A stretch of 45,757 nucleotides of DNA from an uncultured Prevotellaceae bacterium. Lineage in GTDB: Bacteria; Bacteroidota; Bacteroidia; Bacteroidales; Bacteroidaceae. The stretch lies in contig ONWA01000007.1 in the NCBI GenBank assembly GCA_900321425.1, positions 1-45,757 on the forward strand. The letters run 5' to 3'. Within the stretch, counting starts at the first letter, position 1. The number at the start of each line of letters is the position of its first letter. Shown piece by piece: positions 18,084 to 28,123 of this stretch. The notes below the pieces were generated by a model. That model was given only the letters and a program-made list of their open reading frames with translations, was not told the origin of the DNA and did no database searches. A program made the translations under genes and the position numbers.

Positions 18084-18242
18084 TCAGAAGGTGTCATCAG
18101 TGGAATAATTTCCTTCACTATCATCAGAGTTTTTGCCAGCAGATTGCATATGAATGATATTGGCGGGTGAATTATCTAAAAGCTTGACAGGATCTATCCG
18201 ATAGACCTTCAAGACGGGTACGATATATGTTTTCTTTTTCAT
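18084..18242 (-). CDS. 52-aa peptide at the end of the giant-protein operon
   Basis: A short gene starting 14 bases after the stop of the 1486-aa protein gene, with a good ribosome-binding sequence (GAAAGGAG) ahead of the ATG at 18242. The N-terminus (MKKKTYIVPVLKVYRIDPVK) resembles small Bacteroidales peptides of the type MKKxYIxPxxxVxxxxxxxxL that I have seen beside surface-protein genes; the rest is polar and acidic (SDDSEGNYSTDDTF). There is no cysteine, no membrane segment and no clear signal peptide. The function is unknown. Position, spacing and RBS support it being real. Confidence 0.7.
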   Translation of the reverse strand: MKKKTYIVPVLKVYRIDPVKLLDNSPANIIHMQSAGKNSDDSEGNYSTDDTF

Positions 18243-18256
18243 ATTCAGGCTCCTTT

Positions 18257-21200
18257 CTATTTGATGATGACTTTACGTCCGTTGTGGATATAAATACCTT
18301 TCGAGGGGTGTTGTACTCGTTGACCACTGAGGTTGTAGTACACATCGTTGGTCGTCGTTGTTGCTGTAGAGTCTATGCCCTTGATGTCTGTCGGCTCCTC
18401 GTCTGTGATTTTGAACTGGCGCGAACTTGTTCCAATCTTATTGACCGTCAGGAAGGCACGATAGGGGGGGATGTTTGTACCTTTATAGATAAAGAATCCG
18501 ATAACTCCCTTGCTGTTGCGTCCTAAGGTGAGACAACCGCCATCGTTAGTGTCGCCTTGGTTCACCTTCACGCCGTTACGCCCAGAACCGTCGAGCAGGT
18601 TGAGCGACATATAACTATCTTCCCATTTACTTTCCTGAGAGGCCAGCAGACGATAGGTGCCTGCCTTCGTGGCTTTGATGACGACAGGTGTCAGCATAGG
18701 TAGCTTTTGGGAAATCTTACGCAGGTACAGATAGGTGTTGTCGAAATTCGTTTTCTCCTTGTCGACCACGTAGGGTGTGAGTTCCTTAGGCAGTTGGGTA
18801 TCGAAGCCGATATACATCGTAGCCCAATAGCAGCTGTTGGTTGCATCCCAGCTATTGGCGCTGACCTCAAGGTCGAAGTAACGGTGCAGTTCAGCGACGG
18901 CATTCCAGTTCTCCGACTCCAGATACTGTCCTAACAGGTATCCCTTGCCCTCACCTGTCTCACCACCAAACTCATTGGTGGCGTCCTTGACGTACACCAC
19001 CATCTTACCATCTGTGTGGTGGGTGATACCGTTGGCCGACAGGTCGGTGAACGACTCGTGGTTGGGGGCATCGATGAAGAGGGTGTCGATGAGGGGTATC
19101 TTGTAGATGGCATTGCTGCGGATGAGGTCGATCTTACCTGTGAGGGTGATGCTCTTATGGACGGCATCTCCACTGCGTCCGTTGGGATAGCACACCAGCT
19201 CGGTCTTCTCCTTGTTCATCAGGATACCGTCGACGACCCCAAGGGTGGGGTGGTTTCTCTCCACTGCGAAATTGCGTACAGCCGACCCGTTGAAGGGGTG
19301 GGTGTTGAGCGTGGTGATGCTCAGGGGAAAGGTGAACGACGTCATGTTGGTGCAACCCTTGAAGAGGTCGTTCTCCAGCTGATGAACCTTAGCAGGGATG
19401 GTCACCTGTTGGAGGTTTGTCTTGTCCTGGAACACCGTGCCCAGATTGTCGAGGGTGGCGAAATAGCGCAACTCAGGGAAGGTGGCAATCTGGTTGGCGG
19501 TGGTAGAATGGTTGCTCATCGCCGTGGTGAAATCGGAGGATGCTACTCCCATCAGTTCACTGAGCATGACAGTGCCGTCGTGATTGCCAAACGCCGTATC
19601 GCAGAAGGTCTTGGCATAGTTGTCCTCAAATTTGATGCCTGGCTGGAAACCATAGACAACCTGCATTCGTGTGACGAGACGGGCGTGCTCGAGGGTACGG
19701 TTCAGGTCGCCGCCAGCATATTCAAGGGGCTCCAACAGTTCCAGTTCCGAGTGCACGTCTACTGCCGTTCCATCAAACGACCATGTGGCAGCTCCTGGCT
19801 CATACAGCATGATATCTTTCATCTCCAGCAGGTTGTTGTCGGCAGTGGTGTATATAGGCAAAGAGAGCAGCTTGCCGTAATCGCTGTCGGCAAACGAACG
19901 GAGCATGGGGAACCGTCCTTCTGTCGATACCCACTTATCTTTATCTGTCCACAGGGTACCATTGGTGAGGGCAGCCACCGACTGGGCATCCTTAAATTTA
20001 ACCTTGTATACTTCTGCAGGACTGAAATAGCCCTCAGGGAAATAGCACTCGCTGAGCGCACTCTCCTTGTTGGCCAGTCCGTATTCGGGATTGCCGGCAA
20101 GCACCAGGATGCGTTGTAGGGTAGTGAGCGACGAGGGGTCGTTGCCCACCAGTGACCTCTTCTCTGCTGACATTGGAGTGACGGCGATGATACAGTCCTC
20201 GATGGTGGCTATCTGATCGTTCGTTACGTTCAGGTTGCCGCAGAAGGCTGTGGTCGTCGTGATTTGACCGTTGCTGTTGGGATGGGTGGCTCCCTCAAAC
20301 AGACAGTTGCGCACCGTAGCAGTGCTACTCACTTCTGAGGCGAGGAACACCATCGGATGATCCTCAGAGGAAACATCGTAGGCAGGCGCCTTGATATAGG
20401 TGTTGACAAAGCCCACATTTTCGATGGAGGCATTGTCGCCCAGTTCTTCAAAGATGCCATAGGCATTGGTGAGGTAGAGACCGCGGATGAGGTGACCGTC
20501 GCCGTCGAGATGGCCGACCCATCTGAATTCCTTATCGGCTAATTGATCGCGCAGATGGTCCCACGCATATTTCCCCTTTACGGGTTCTGCCTGACTGTTG
20601 AGCAGACCGTCGTTGAACCAGATGTCTTGTGTCAGCTTGAAGTATTTGTTGGTATATAAATCGGTGTTATTATATCTCATGACACCTGCCATCTGACGGG
20701 CATTGTGGATGAGGTAGGGATTCTCTTGCGTACCAGCGCCCGCCAGCTCTGTGACGTAGGTGCCGTCCCACTGGTTGTTGCCATAGACCACCTGTAACAG
20801 AAACTCTTTTATGAGTCCGTCGTTGGTGATGTTGAGCATCGTCGTACCTGGCTTTGCAGGGGTAGCTGTCGTACCTTCTACTGTGAGCACCTGTTGCCCT
20901 GGCGTCAGACTGTAAGTAGCTGTCTTACCACTGCCGCTCTTGTCGGCCAGCGAGAAGGCGTTGTCCAGATAAAATGCTTGATGACCGTTGTTGAACCCAC
21001 CTGGTACGGTGGTCAGCCAGACGTAAGAAGGAAACAGTGTGGGAGTCTTCAGGTCGGTGTTGTCGTTCCAGGCATTCTTCGCTCTTTCGATGGCAGTGTC
21101 CGTCATCGTTCCTGAGCTGGTATTGTTGCTGCCGCCCACCTCGATACGGGGGTAGAAGCCGCTGACCGTTGCCCAACTGACACCCGTTACCTGACATCTA

Positions 21201-22717
21201 TCTTTGCCGAGATAAAGGTCTTTTAGGGTGATCAGTCCTTCGTCCTCCTGCTCATTCTCTTCCAGGATGATATCATTGGGCAGTGGATGGGTGGTCAGTT
21301 TCTCAAAGGTTGTTCGTGCTAAGGGAGCATAAAGCTGACAGAGGTTGCCGTCGTAGTAGCAATGATCCACCTCGTAGTCGCTGTCGCCCGTTACCTGTTG
21401 GATGGGGGTGGAGTGTGTGCTCACCGTCGAAGCTTTCATCGTACCTAAGAAGAGAGAGTAGTGTACCCTGTTGCCAGGACAGCGTGCAGCCACGCCTCCG
21501 GCATACTGTGCGTTGGTGCCGTCGATATGTCCGCTATAGACACATTTATAGATTTCGCCATCGAAGTTTTTCTCTCCAATGGTGGTGGTCTCGTTCTTGC
21601 CCACGATACCTCCCACGTTATAGCCGCCTATGGCAGTGGTGGTGGCCACACAGGCGATGATATTTCCCATGTTTCGTCCACAGATACCTGCTGCCGTTCC
21701 GTCCTCGCCAGCCATCACCGTTCCTGTGGCGGCACAAGCCTCGATATTTCCACCGTCGTTGGTGCCACAGATACCTCCTGCATGGTAGTAGTCGATATAG
21801 CCTTTGGTGACGTTCATGTTCACCTTCGCCGTGCAGTCGAAGACAAAGGTCTCCAGAGGTAAGGTCTCCAGAGATCCTTCGTTGCTTTGCCACCAGTTGA
21901 TCTGAGTAACGGAGTAGCCACAGATATGTCCTACGATACCTCCCACGTCGAAGGCTCCTCTGAGGTTGATGGTCACATCCGTCTGACAGCGATAGATGCT
22001 GACAGGATTGTCGGCATAGCCCACCAGTCCGCCTATCCACGTTTTGTCTTCACGGAAGTTGTAAGAGGTGGTGCCATTGGTCACAATACCAGTGATTTCC
22101 GACCTACTGACGTTACAGCCGTAGACGGCAGCATAGAGATTCTTTTCGCGCGACATACCCAGTCTTGCACAGAGCAGTCCGGCAGTAATACTTTGCGTGT
22201 TGGTGGTGCTGTAATTGATAGAGAATATCATCTTTGCGTCGGTGATATTGAGGTTGCGCACATATCCCTTGCAGTGCCCAAAGAGTCCATAGCAGTAGCC
22301 GCCAGTACCACTTTCTACTCCTATCTTCATCTTGTCGATGGTTTTACCATTGCCATCGAAATAACCCTCGAAGGGGTAGTTCTCGTCGATACCGATGGCT
22401 ACCCAGTTGCCTAGCATAGTGATTATGTTAACTTCATCGTCAATTTTGAAGTATTTCCCCTTGAAAGTTTCGTGCTTCACGTTCACCCAGTAGGCGAGTC
22501 CTGCCAGATGTTCATACCGTTTAATCAGGTAAGGACTGTTCTGCGTTCCTGAACCATCGAAGGGAAGGTTGTCAATATTATTCCCAATCCAATTCACATA
22601 CAATTCTTCCGACGAGTAAAAATCACCGCCTGTGGACGTCTTATTTGCCAAATTGTATTTCGCTGCTGTCGCCTGTAAGGACACGATGCAGCATAACATC
22701 AATAGAATCTTTCTCAT
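18257..22717 (-). CDS. Giant secreted protein with GLUG-like repeats and a BspA-type leucine-rich section
   Basis: A 1486-aa protein with signal peptide (~1-19, ending ATAA). The N-terminal third carries many short glycine-rich GLUG-like repeats (GGLVGYADN, GGIVGHICG, GGICGTNDGG, AAGICGRNMG, GGIVGKNE), which fold as beta-solenoid turns. A central beta-rich part has a second solenoid-like block (FRWVGHLDGDGHLIRGLYL). A BspA-type leucine-rich stretch follows at ~1080-1250 (TNLQQVTIPAKVHQLENDLF and FKGCTNMTSFTFPLSIT). The last ~30 residues (DVYYNLSGQRVQHPS, then KGIYIHNGRKVIIK) are the Prevotella-style C-terminal tail. It is probably displayed on the cell surface for adhesion or host/plant polymer contact; this is inference. 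It lies 21 bases after the 1728-aa gene in one operon. Confidence 0.85.
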   Translation of the reverse strand: MRKILLMLCCIVSLQATAAKYNLANKTSTGGDFYSSEELYVNWIGNNIDNLPFDGSGTQNSPYLIKRYEHLAGLAYWVNVKHETFKGKYFKIDDEVNIITMLGNWVAIGIDENYPFEGYFDGNGKTIDKMKIGVESGTGGYCYGLFGHCKGYVRNLNITDAKMIFSINYSTTNTQSITAGLLCARLGMSREKNLYAAVYGCNVSRSEITGIVTNGTTSYNFREDKTWIGGLVGYADNPVSIYRCQTDVTINLRGAFDVGGIVGHICGYSVTQINWWQSNEGSLETLPLETFVFDCTAKVNMNVTKGYIDYYHAGGICGTNDGGNIEACAATGTVMAGEDGTAAGICGRNMGNIIACVATTTAIGGYNVGGIVGKNETTTIGEKNFDGEIYKCVYSGHIDGTNAQYAGGVAARCPGNRVHYSLFLGTMKASTVSTHSTPIQQVTGDSDYEVDHCYYDGNLCQLYAPLARTTFEKLTTHPLPNDIILEENEQEDEGLITLKDLYLGKDRCQVTGVSWATVSGFYPRIEVGGSNNTSSGTMTDTAIERAKNAWNDNTDLKTPTLFPSYVWLTTVPGGFNNGHQAFYLDNAFSLADKSGSGKTATYSLTPGQQVLTVEGTTATPAKPGTTMLNITNDGLIKEFLLQVVYGNNQWDGTYVTELAGAGTQENPYLIHNARQMAGVMRYNNTDLYTNKYFKLTQDIWFNDGLLNSQAEPVKGKYAWDHLRDQLADKEFRWVGHLDGDGHLIRGLYLTNAYGIFEELGDNASIENVGFVNTYIKAPAYDVSSEDHPMVFLASEVSSTATVRNCLFEGATHPNSNGQITTTTAFCGNLNVTNDQIATIEDCIIAVTPMSAEKRSLVGNDPSSLTTLQRILVLAGNPEYGLANKESALSECYFPEGYFSPAEVYKVKFKDAQSVAALTNGTLWTDKDKWVSTEGRFPMLRSFADSDYGKLLSLPIYTTADNNLLEMKDIMLYEPGAATWSFDGTAVDVHSELELLEPLEYAGGDLNRTLEHARLVTRMQVVYGFQPGIKFEDNYAKTFCDTAFGNHDGTVMLSELMGVASSDFTTAMSNHSTTANQIATFPELRYFATLDNLGTVFQDKTNLQQVTIPAKVHQLENDLFKGCTNMTSFTFPLSITTLNTHPFNGSAVRNFAVERNHPTLGVVDGILMNKEKTELVCYPNGRSGDAVHKSITLTGKIDLIRSNAIYKIPLIDTLFIDAPNHESFTDLSANGITHHTDGKMVVYVKDATNEFGGETGEGKGYLLGQYLESENWNAVAELHRYFDLEVSANSWDATNSCYWATMYIGFDTQLPKELTPYVVDKEKTNFDNTYLYLRKISQKLPMLTPVVIKATKAGTYRLLASQESKWEDSYMSLNLLDGSGRNGVKVNQGDTNDGGCLTLGRNSKGVIGFFIYKGTNIPPYRAFLTVNKIGTSSRQFKITDEEPTDIKGIDSTATTTTNDVYYNLSGQRVQHPSKGIYIHNGRKVIIK

Positions 22718-22722
22718 TCTTA

Positions 22723-22738
22723 TTTCAATCCTTCAATT
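22723..22738 (-). repeat. Two 8-bp units in the gap between the giant-protein genes
   Basis: TTTCAATC and CTTCAATT on +, i.e. RATTGAAR on the coding (minus) strand. They form nearly all of the 21-base gap before the 1486-aa gene start. Same unit as in the efflux operon. Confidence 0.75.
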
Positions 22739-25700
22739 TTAATACATAAACTTCACCACTTCCTGTCCTGTGCTGAGCAGGTATACCCCCAGACGGCTGA
22801 GTGGCACGAACACCTGATGGGTGGGGTGACTGTGCTGATAGATTGGCAGACCTGCAGCATCGAATACACGAACGAAGTCGCCAGGCTCCAGTCCTGTTAC
22901 CAGCACACCTTCCTCCTGTCGGATCACCTGAACCTTCCGTTGGGTGAGGTCCTTCATGACGATGGGCAATCCAGTGGTATCGTCGAGCTCTGAGGGCAGG
23001 AGGGTTACCATCCGCATATTGTCGCGCCACGACAAGTTCTCCACGACGGCATCCAACGGGTTGTCGTTGTTGCCAGTGAGTTTCTCTGCGATACGGTCGT
23101 TATAGATACGGGCACGCAGCCAGGTATCCGTCTCTTCCTCCAGTCCGTCGACGGTGAGTTCTACATACGCCTTCCGTTCGCCATCCATTTCTACGAAGTC
23201 GTCAGCATGGAGGACAACTTCTGCCGTTGAGGTGACTGGCACGTCGGCCATGGTGTGTGGGTATAGTCCTACGTGTACACTATAGTTCTCATTCAACGGT
23301 TCTGTGCCGTTGTCGGTCAGTTCGATGTAGAGCAGATTCTGTGTGCCCTCTATCGACTGACTGAGCAGTCGGCAACCGACGTCGCCATAGCCCTGTATCA
23401 CCTGTTGTACGTCCTGGTCGTCGGCAGGCTTTGCGCGCCGTTGGCTGTGGCGACGGCTCGTCTTGGGGTCGCTCGACCATCCGTCTTCGTAGACAACCAT
23501 CACGTCGTGGGCCTTCATGAAGCCGTCGAAGTTGTCGGGCAGCTCGTAGTTGATATTCAGCGTCTGTGTGGAGAACGGACTGATGAGCAGGTCTTTGAAT
23601 TCGAACGGCTGTTGGTTGATATATCCCGTCACCTCTGTGATGGCGGTGGTTCCCGTGTTACGAACTTGTATGTTGACGGGCATCGTCTCGCCGTCCATGA
23701 TGGCCTGCAGCGGATAAGTGATATTGTATTCGAAGTCGTCGTAGAAATCAATCTGGTTGGTCATGAGCGCCGAGTACTGGTTGTCGTCTCTGGCCAGTGT
23801 GTAGATGGCTGTGATCTTATCGAGGTTCATCAGCACGTCGTAGTGGTGGATATACATACTGTCGAGGGTGCATCCCAGGGTCATATACGGTGTGGCCTGC
23901 AGGTTCTCCTTCAGATAGATGCGCGAGCAGTTGAGCATGGTCTCTGCCTGTTCGGTGGCGATGGTCTTGCCATCCTGTCGGATGCTATTACCCTTCTTTT
24001 TCCATACGACGGCGAAGTCGTCAGGACTGTTGATCTGATGGTCGCTCACCAGTCGTACGCTCTCAGGGTTATAGTGTACGATGTCGAGGTCGACACCATA
24101 GTCCTGATACTCGCCACGCATATTGATCTCCTTCACATAGATATCGTTGCCTAATGAGTCGGCCCTATGCAGGATACCAGCAAACGCCCACGGTCCTACG
24201 AGGTCGATGTCGAAGTCGGCTGGCACCAGTGGGTCGACACGTGGAGGCAACAGGGTGCCGTCGACAGGCTTACAGAGGTATCGCAGTTCGGCCTTCTCTT
24301 TTTCCTCTGGTGTGATGCTGACCACGGTGAGCACGGTGTCGTTGCGCATCAACACCTGGTAGTCTTTCAGGATGTCTTTGGCGGTCATGGTGAGGATGCT
24401 CTTCGGTTCACTCCATTTCTCTCCGTCGTAGATAGAGAGCATCAGGTCGCCTTCGAATGCCCGGATGCCTCCCTTTCGGAGTTGCTCGTTCTCAGGTAGC
24501 ACATACTGTCCGCGTTTCCATACGCAGGCAGCCCGTTCGCTGTAGCTGGCGATATCATGATCATCGGTGACGGTCTCCATGCTCACCTTCGGCAGGGCGT
24601 CGACCACGTTTTCGTCGAAGGCGATCACCTGGCGTTGCCAGTCGCTGGTGGCATCTTTCTTTCTGCTCATGACGATACGGTTCTGTCGTGCCAGCTCTGC
24701 ATCCTTGACGGCAAGGTCGGTAGCTGATTGCTCCTCTGGGGTGATGTCGCGAGCCATCTCCTCGTAGACGAGCATCATCGCGTCGCCCTGTCGACTGATA
24801 TCCGGATGTTGTATCTGATGGTCGCCAGGCAGTGGAGTACCCTCGTTGACGTTCATCTCCTTGGGTTCGTCAGGCAATGGGAACGCCATCAGGCGGTCGT
24901 CGTTGGGGTTGCTGGCTCCTTTCTGGTGGTTCGTCACCAGATGGTTGTTGTCCAGGAAGAGTGGGGTAGCATTTTTACCCACCTCATCCAGTAGCAGGGT
25001 ACCAAAGGAGAATCCCTCTGCCTCCTCCTCGCTCTCTGCCGTCAGTTGTGGCATCAGACGGGGACGGCTGAGCGACGGCCACTGGGGAGCGAGTGCACTT
25101 CTGAGCATCGGCGCCTTATTCGACTCTGGTGTATAGTTAGGATAGCTGGGCACCATTGGATTGTAGGGTTTATCGGGTAAGAACCAGTAGCCACCGAGTT
25201 TAGCGGCAGCACGTTGACGATAGCGGATGCCGATGATCGACTGGATGTCTGCATATAATTCGGCGGCACCCATAGTGAGAACGGAGGCTCCTCTTCCTAC
25301 GTCGAAACGACTCTCAAACGGTAGGACGAGGCCACCCTTGAAACTTATTTTGGCACCCGCTCGTCCTCCTATCGTTATGCTTAGCAGTCGTGAGAAGAGA
25401 CCGGCGGCATCTTCGGTGGGGTCACCAAAGTTGGTCTTTATGGCGATGCCGGCTCCTGCCTTTCCAGTAAGCTCCAATGTGAAGAAGAAGCCATACATAC
25501 GATCGTAGATTTCTCCTTGTTTATTGACATAATTGTAGCTCCTTACACCTGTTGTTCCCTGTAAGTAGGTCGAGGCGTTACAATGGAAGATAGCGGAGAA
25601 GGGAAACCACTCCGTAAATTCCTTGCCAAACATCTTCTCGCCGAGGTCGACACTCCAGGCGGCGAAGGCGCCGATGCCCAGTGTGATCTCAAGGGTTTTC

Positions 25701-27925
25701 AGGTAGAAAGTGCTCATCTGGTTTTTCTTGCTCCAGTTCCATCCGAAGCCGATTCTTCCGTCCACGTAGTAACCAGCGCCGAGCTTGTTGTTCTCCACCT
25801 TAAAGATATCGTCGAGTTCGCTCATGAACCATATATTGCGTTTCTTGATGTTCTCATTGTTGGCATTGCTGCTGAGGGGGTCGATACCTATATTTCCTTT
25901 TTTGTCATTGATTTCCACTTTTTTCAACTCCGAGCGGCTGGGTTGCATCACGTCTTTCTGGTTGTCGCGCATCTTCTGTCCTGTGGTGGTCTGTCCACTT
26001 TCCGCTTTCTTCGTACGAGCGCCTGCCGAGAACATCAGGTCGATCTCGAAGATTTTTCTGAATGGATCAAAGGTAGGTATGATTGCCATGGAGAAGCCTG
26101 GAAGCTGGTCCAGTTTGAGGTCTATCTTAGCCAAGGATCCAAACATATCTACGCAACCGTCACGAGCCCCATCAGGTTTCATGTCTGTATACAGATATTT
26201 CTTACCCTCCTCTTCGGCTTTCTTGCTCGCTTCGTCTAGGTCTACTTCCAGTCGTCGGATATAGGGCATTTGTTTGAAGGCGCGCTTGTTGATGATGAGG
26301 CGCAGCTTGTAGTCAGTGTCTTTCTTCTGCACCTGTCCCACGAGGTTATAGCGCTGTTGGAAGTAGCTGTACTGGAACCCAGGGTAGTCGTTGCCGTCGA
26401 GCAGTTCAGTCTTCGAGGGTTGCAGTTTCAGACTGTCTTGTCCCTCTTTCCCTTTCTCGTGGAGATAGAGGTTGGCTACGTTGGATGCAGCGCTCCCCTG
26501 ACTCTTGCTGACGGAGTAGGTGATACCGATCTCGGCATACTTGTCGACAGCCGTCTTCGAGGGATGGAGTATCTTATTGCTCTTCCTTCCGCCATTCTCC
26601 GTGTACTCATAGGTACTCGATGCCGAGTTGGTCGACAGGTCGCAGGAGTCGACGGTATAGTAGTATTTCGTGGTCGAGCCTTCCACCAGTTTCTCCTTCT
26701 TGTCCTTGATGATATACATCTGTTGGTTGGCTATGTTAGGACCGTCGGCTGTCATCGTACCCTTGAGCAGGCGGATGACGCCCGAGTTACGGTTCTTCAT
26801 CAGCACCTTCGTGGTGGGGTCGGCAGCACCATGATACTTATACACGGCAGGGAAGTAGCCTGGGGCGATCACCTCCACGTAGGCAGGGTGTCCGCGAGTG
26901 ATGAGTTTATGGATGCCGCGCTTCCTGTCGTAGGCCACATATTTCATGTCGCCATCGGACACATACTGTCCTTTCTCGTTGACACGTGCGATATTAAACT
27001 GGAAGCCCTGTGCCACCTTTCCGTTGTAGTTCACCTGGATGGGCTTACCTTTCTCGCCCAACACCTGCAGGTGCAGGGTGTCGTAGTTCTCGAAGAGTCC
27101 TGTGCCCAACATATTAAAGATGGTGAGCTCACGGTTCTCGTGCTTGTCGAGGGTGAAGTTCGTACCTATCCACAGACGGTTCAGTCGGTTGAACAGGTTT
27201 GCTCCCCACACCAGTCGTTTCTGGTCCAGTTGCACACGGTTGCCCTCGTTCACGAGGTATAGCTGGTTGAAGGCGGAGTCGCTGGGTACGTAGAAGCTCT
27301 GGAAGGTCGAGCCACTCAGTGACAGTTGGTGAACACTACCCACTTGGTCGCCTTCGCCCTTCAGCTGATACTCCAGCTGGTAGGTCTTGCCTGATACGCG
27401 TCGTTTGGAGTCGAGCTTAAACACCAGCAGTCCATCATTGTCCCAGTCCATCACGTAGTAGGTGAAGCGCAGGGTGTCGTTAGGACCGCATCCTTTTCGG
27501 CATACGCTGATGAACAGCGAGTCGGTATTACTCTCCGTATTGATGAAGAAGTAGCTCGACACGTTCTTGACGGCTGTTCGCTTTCCGATCCTCAGTCGTG
27601 CCTCAAACTCGCCCGAGGTGCCTCGTCCGTCGTTGATACGGAAGCAGAGCAGGTTGTCGTCGCGCATCTTCCAGAACACCTTTTGATCGTCTCTGTTCTT
27701 CATACGCGTGGCACTGAACATATCCTTCACCTTCTTCACATCCGTAGCGTTGGTGACGATGGTCGAGCCTTCCACCTTCTTCCAGATCAGACCTGATCCA
27801 GCTGTCTTGATGTTTCTGACGGAGGGCACATCGCCCACGTTGTTGGCAAACCACAAGTCGAAGTCTTGTGCTTGAAGGCTCAGTGCAGCCATCAGACAAC
27901 AGAGTATCAGTCCTATCTTTTTCAT
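22739..27925 (-). CDS. Giant secreted multidomain protein with T9SS-like C-terminal domain
   Basis: A 1728-aa protein with signal peptide (~1-19, ending SLQA). The N-terminal ~600 residues are beta-rich with no recognised family. A middle part (~730-960) is rich in Gly and aromatic residues, alternating as in beta-barrel or amphipathic strands (GRIGFGWNWSKK, GKAGAGIAIKTNFGD, GGRAGAKISFKGG). Then comes an acidic linker, a stretch with propeller-like pieces (LSIYDGEKWSEPKSI) and a CARDB-like domain (PVNIQVRNTGTTAITEVTGY). The last ~70 residues match the Bacteroidetes type IX secretion sorting pattern (VRVFDAAGLPIYQHS, then LGVYLLSTGQEVVKF). The family as a whole is unknown to me. It is the first gene of the operon with the 1486-aa and 52-aa genes, and its promoter is at 27990-28021. 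Confidence 0.8.
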   Translation of the reverse strand: MKKIGLILCCLMAALSLQAQDFDLWFANNVGDVPSVRNIKTAGSGLIWKKVEGSTIVTNATDVKKVKDMFSATRMKNRDDQKVFWKMRDDNLLCFRINDGRGTSGEFEARLRIGKRTAVKNVSSYFFINTESNTDSLFISVCRKGCGPNDTLRFTYYVMDWDNDGLLVFKLDSKRRVSGKTYQLEYQLKGEGDQVGSVHQLSLSGSTFQSFYVPSDSAFNQLYLVNEGNRVQLDQKRLVWGANLFNRLNRLWIGTNFTLDKHENRELTIFNMLGTGLFENYDTLHLQVLGEKGKPIQVNYNGKVAQGFQFNIARVNEKGQYVSDGDMKYVAYDRKRGIHKLITRGHPAYVEVIAPGYFPAVYKYHGAADPTTKVLMKNRNSGVIRLLKGTMTADGPNIANQQMYIIKDKKEKLVEGSTTKYYYTVDSCDLSTNSASSTYEYTENGGRKSNKILHPSKTAVDKYAEIGITYSVSKSQGSAASNVANLYLHEKGKEGQDSLKLQPSKTELLDGNDYPGFQYSYFQQRYNLVGQVQKKDTDYKLRLIINKRAFKQMPYIRRLEVDLDEASKKAEEEGKKYLYTDMKPDGARDGCVDMFGSLAKIDLKLDQLPGFSMAIIPTFDPFRKIFEIDLMFSAGARTKKAESGQTTTGQKMRDNQKDVMQPSRSELKKVEINDKKGNIGIDPLSSNANNENIKKRNIWFMSELDDIFKVENNKLGAGYYVDGRIGFGWNWSKKNQMSTFYLKTLEITLGIGAFAAWSVDLGEKMFGKEFTEWFPFSAIFHCNASTYLQGTTGVRSYNYVNKQGEIYDRMYGFFFTLELTGKAGAGIAIKTNFGDPTEDAAGLFSRLLSITIGGRAGAKISFKGGLVLPFESRFDVGRGASVLTMGAAELYADIQSIIGIRYRQRAAAKLGGYWFLPDKPYNPMVPSYPNYTPESNKAPMLRSALAPQWPSLSRPRLMPQLTAESEEEAEGFSFGTLLLDEVGKNATPLFLDNNHLVTNHQKGASNPNDDRLMAFPLPDEPKEMNVNEGTPLPGDHQIQHPDISRQGDAMMLVYEEMARDITPEEQSATDLAVKDAELARQNRIVMSRKKDATSDWQRQVIAFDENVVDALPKVSMETVTDDHDIASYSERAACVWKRGQYVLPENEQLRKGGIRAFEGDLMLSIYDGEKWSEPKSILTMTAKDILKDYQVLMRNDTVLTVVSITPEEKEKAELRYLCKPVDGTLLPPRVDPLVPADFDIDLVGPWAFAGILHRADSLGNDIYVKEINMRGEYQDYGVDLDIVHYNPESVRLVSDHQINSPDDFAVVWKKKGNSIRQDGKTIATEQAETMLNCSRIYLKENLQATPYMTLGCTLDSMYIHHYDVLMNLDKITAIYTLARDDNQYSALMTNQIDFYDDFEYNITYPLQAIMDGETMPVNIQVRNTGTTAITEVTGYINQQPFEFKDLLISPFSTQTLNINYELPDNFDGFMKAHDVMVVYEDGWSSDPKTSRRHSQRRAKPADDQDVQQVIQGYGDVGCRLLSQSIEGTQNLLYIELTDNGTEPLNENYSVHVGLYPHTMADVPVTSTAEVVLHADDFVEMDGERKAYVELTVDGLEEETDTWLRARIYNDRIAEKLTGNNDNPLDAVVENLSWRDNMRMVTLLPSELDDTTGLPIVMKDLTQRKVQVIRQEEGVLVTGLEPGDFVRVFDAAGLPIYQHSHPTHQVFVPLSRLGVYLLSTGQEVVKFMY

Positions 27926-27989
27926 TGCGCTATTTTTCTGTTTAGGTTTATCGATCGTTTTTAGTCTATAACCTTTAGGTTATCGGTGG

Positions 27990-28021
27990 CAAAGATAGGA
28001 ACAATTTATCGAAATCGCAAA
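27990..28021 (-). promoter_or_regulatory. Promoter of the giant-protein operon
   Basis: On the minus strand TTTG (28018-28021), 20 bases, TATCTTTG (27990-27997). Just downstream in the leader a 6-bp hairpin (27968-27973 with 27978-27983) with a 4-base loop is present. The leader is about 60 bases long. Confidence 0.75.
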
Positions 28022-28056
28022 AAAAATAGCTTAAAACGTCTACATATCCCTCTCTT

Positions 28057-28091
28057 TTTGTTTTTTTATTTACGTTTTATTCGTATCTTTG
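28057..28091 (+). promoter_or_regulatory. Promoter of the secreted hydrolase gene
   Basis: TTTG (28057-28060), 23 bases, TATCTTTG (28084-28091), 32 bases before the ATG. Divergent from the giant-protein promoter. Confidence 0.75.
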
Positions 28092-28123
28092 CATCATAAA
28101 ACCTTTTTAATTACACAAAAGCA

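Noticed and set aside
19016-20119. Open frame of 367 codons on + inside the 1486-aa gene
   Set aside because: Antisense to a gene with clear GLUG/LRR repeats; no RBS or promoter.
26270-27262. Open frame of 330 codons on + inside the 1728-aa gene
   Set aside because: Antisense shadow with hydrophobic artefact composition and no start signals.
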